Assembly: GCA_028877195.1 (NCBI GenBank)
Contig: JAPPIL010000045.1
Coordinates: forward strand, 1-13,896
Source of the DNA: Pseudomonadota bacterium
GTDB taxonomy: Bacteria; Bdellovibrionota_B; Oligoflexia; Oligoflexales; JAPPIL01
Length of the DNA: 13,896 nt
Direction of reading: 5' to 3'
Program-made: the position numbers and the translations under genes
Notes under the pieces: generated by a model
What the model was told of the DNA's origin: nothing
Database searches by the model: none
The model's input: the letters and a program-made list of their open reading frames with translations, nothing else
In this document: positions 13,880-13,896 of the stretch, piece after piece
How the letters are laid out: each line of letters starts with the position of its first letter
Numbering within the stretch: position 1 is the first letter of the stretch

Positions 13880-13896
13880 GCCTCCCCCCTCTTCCA

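Noticed and set aside
1..13896. CRISPR array, tRNA or rRNA genes
   Set aside because: No regularly spaced direct repeats of CRISPR type and no tRNA cloverleaf or rRNA sequence were recognised on reading both strands by eye; a covariance-model scan was not possible.

Overview
The window reads as ordinary chromosome of a Gram-negative, respiring bacterium, with an accessory-looking right end. Lipoprotein signals, a c-type cytochrome and MurA point to a diderm cell with peptidoglycan. The following suggest a lineage of the former Deltaproteobacteria (Bdellovibrionota- or Myxococcota-like): a split ATP synthase operon with two b-type subunits, mevalonate-pathway genes, a futalosine-route menaquinone gene and GTP-type PEP carboxykinase. 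That placement is inference; no rRNA or other marker is present. Base composition is moderate, and TTG or GTG starts are unusually common.

Layout. (1) At 1-1488, on the minus strand, lie b', b and delta subunits of F-type ATP synthase, transcribed leftward and probably continuing into atpA at the left edge. (2) At 1734-5074, on the plus strand, a probable operon holds a monohaem cytochrome c lipoprotein resembling ActE of alternative complex III, diphosphomevalonate decarboxylase, mevalonate kinase and an MqnD-type 1,4-dihydroxy-6-naphthoate synthase. Together these link isoprenoid supply, menaquinone synthesis and electron transfer, beside the ATP synthase. (3) At 5110-5883, minus strand, is an alpha/beta hydrolase. 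(4) At 5884-6255 is a gene-poor stretch with two direct copies of a 60-65 bp repeat whose first bases resemble the terminal inverted repeat of IS903-type insertion sequences.

(5) At 6256-10543, plus strand, a tight cluster holds GTP-dependent PEP carboxykinase, a U32-family tRNA hydroxylation protein (TrhP/YegQ type) and MurA. MurA carries Asp where most homologues have the fosfomycin-target Cys. (6) At 10544-13790 are three envelope proteins I cannot assign to a family. One is exported (plus strand). One is a lipoprotein (minus strand) whose gene overlaps the first tail to tail, so that both proteins end in YLIK. The third is a 459-residue lipoprotein with an additional membrane segment and long coiled coils. 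(7) At 13791-13896 is non-coding sequence with two more copies of the IS903-like terminal motif and a GC-rich hairpin, possibly the edge of a mobile element beyond the window.

No tRNA, rRNA, CRISPR array or intact transposase gene was recognised. The best candidates for something not already described are the dispersed IS903-end-like repeat family, which seems to have altered the apparent 5' ends of two genes, and the three unassigned envelope proteins at the right.
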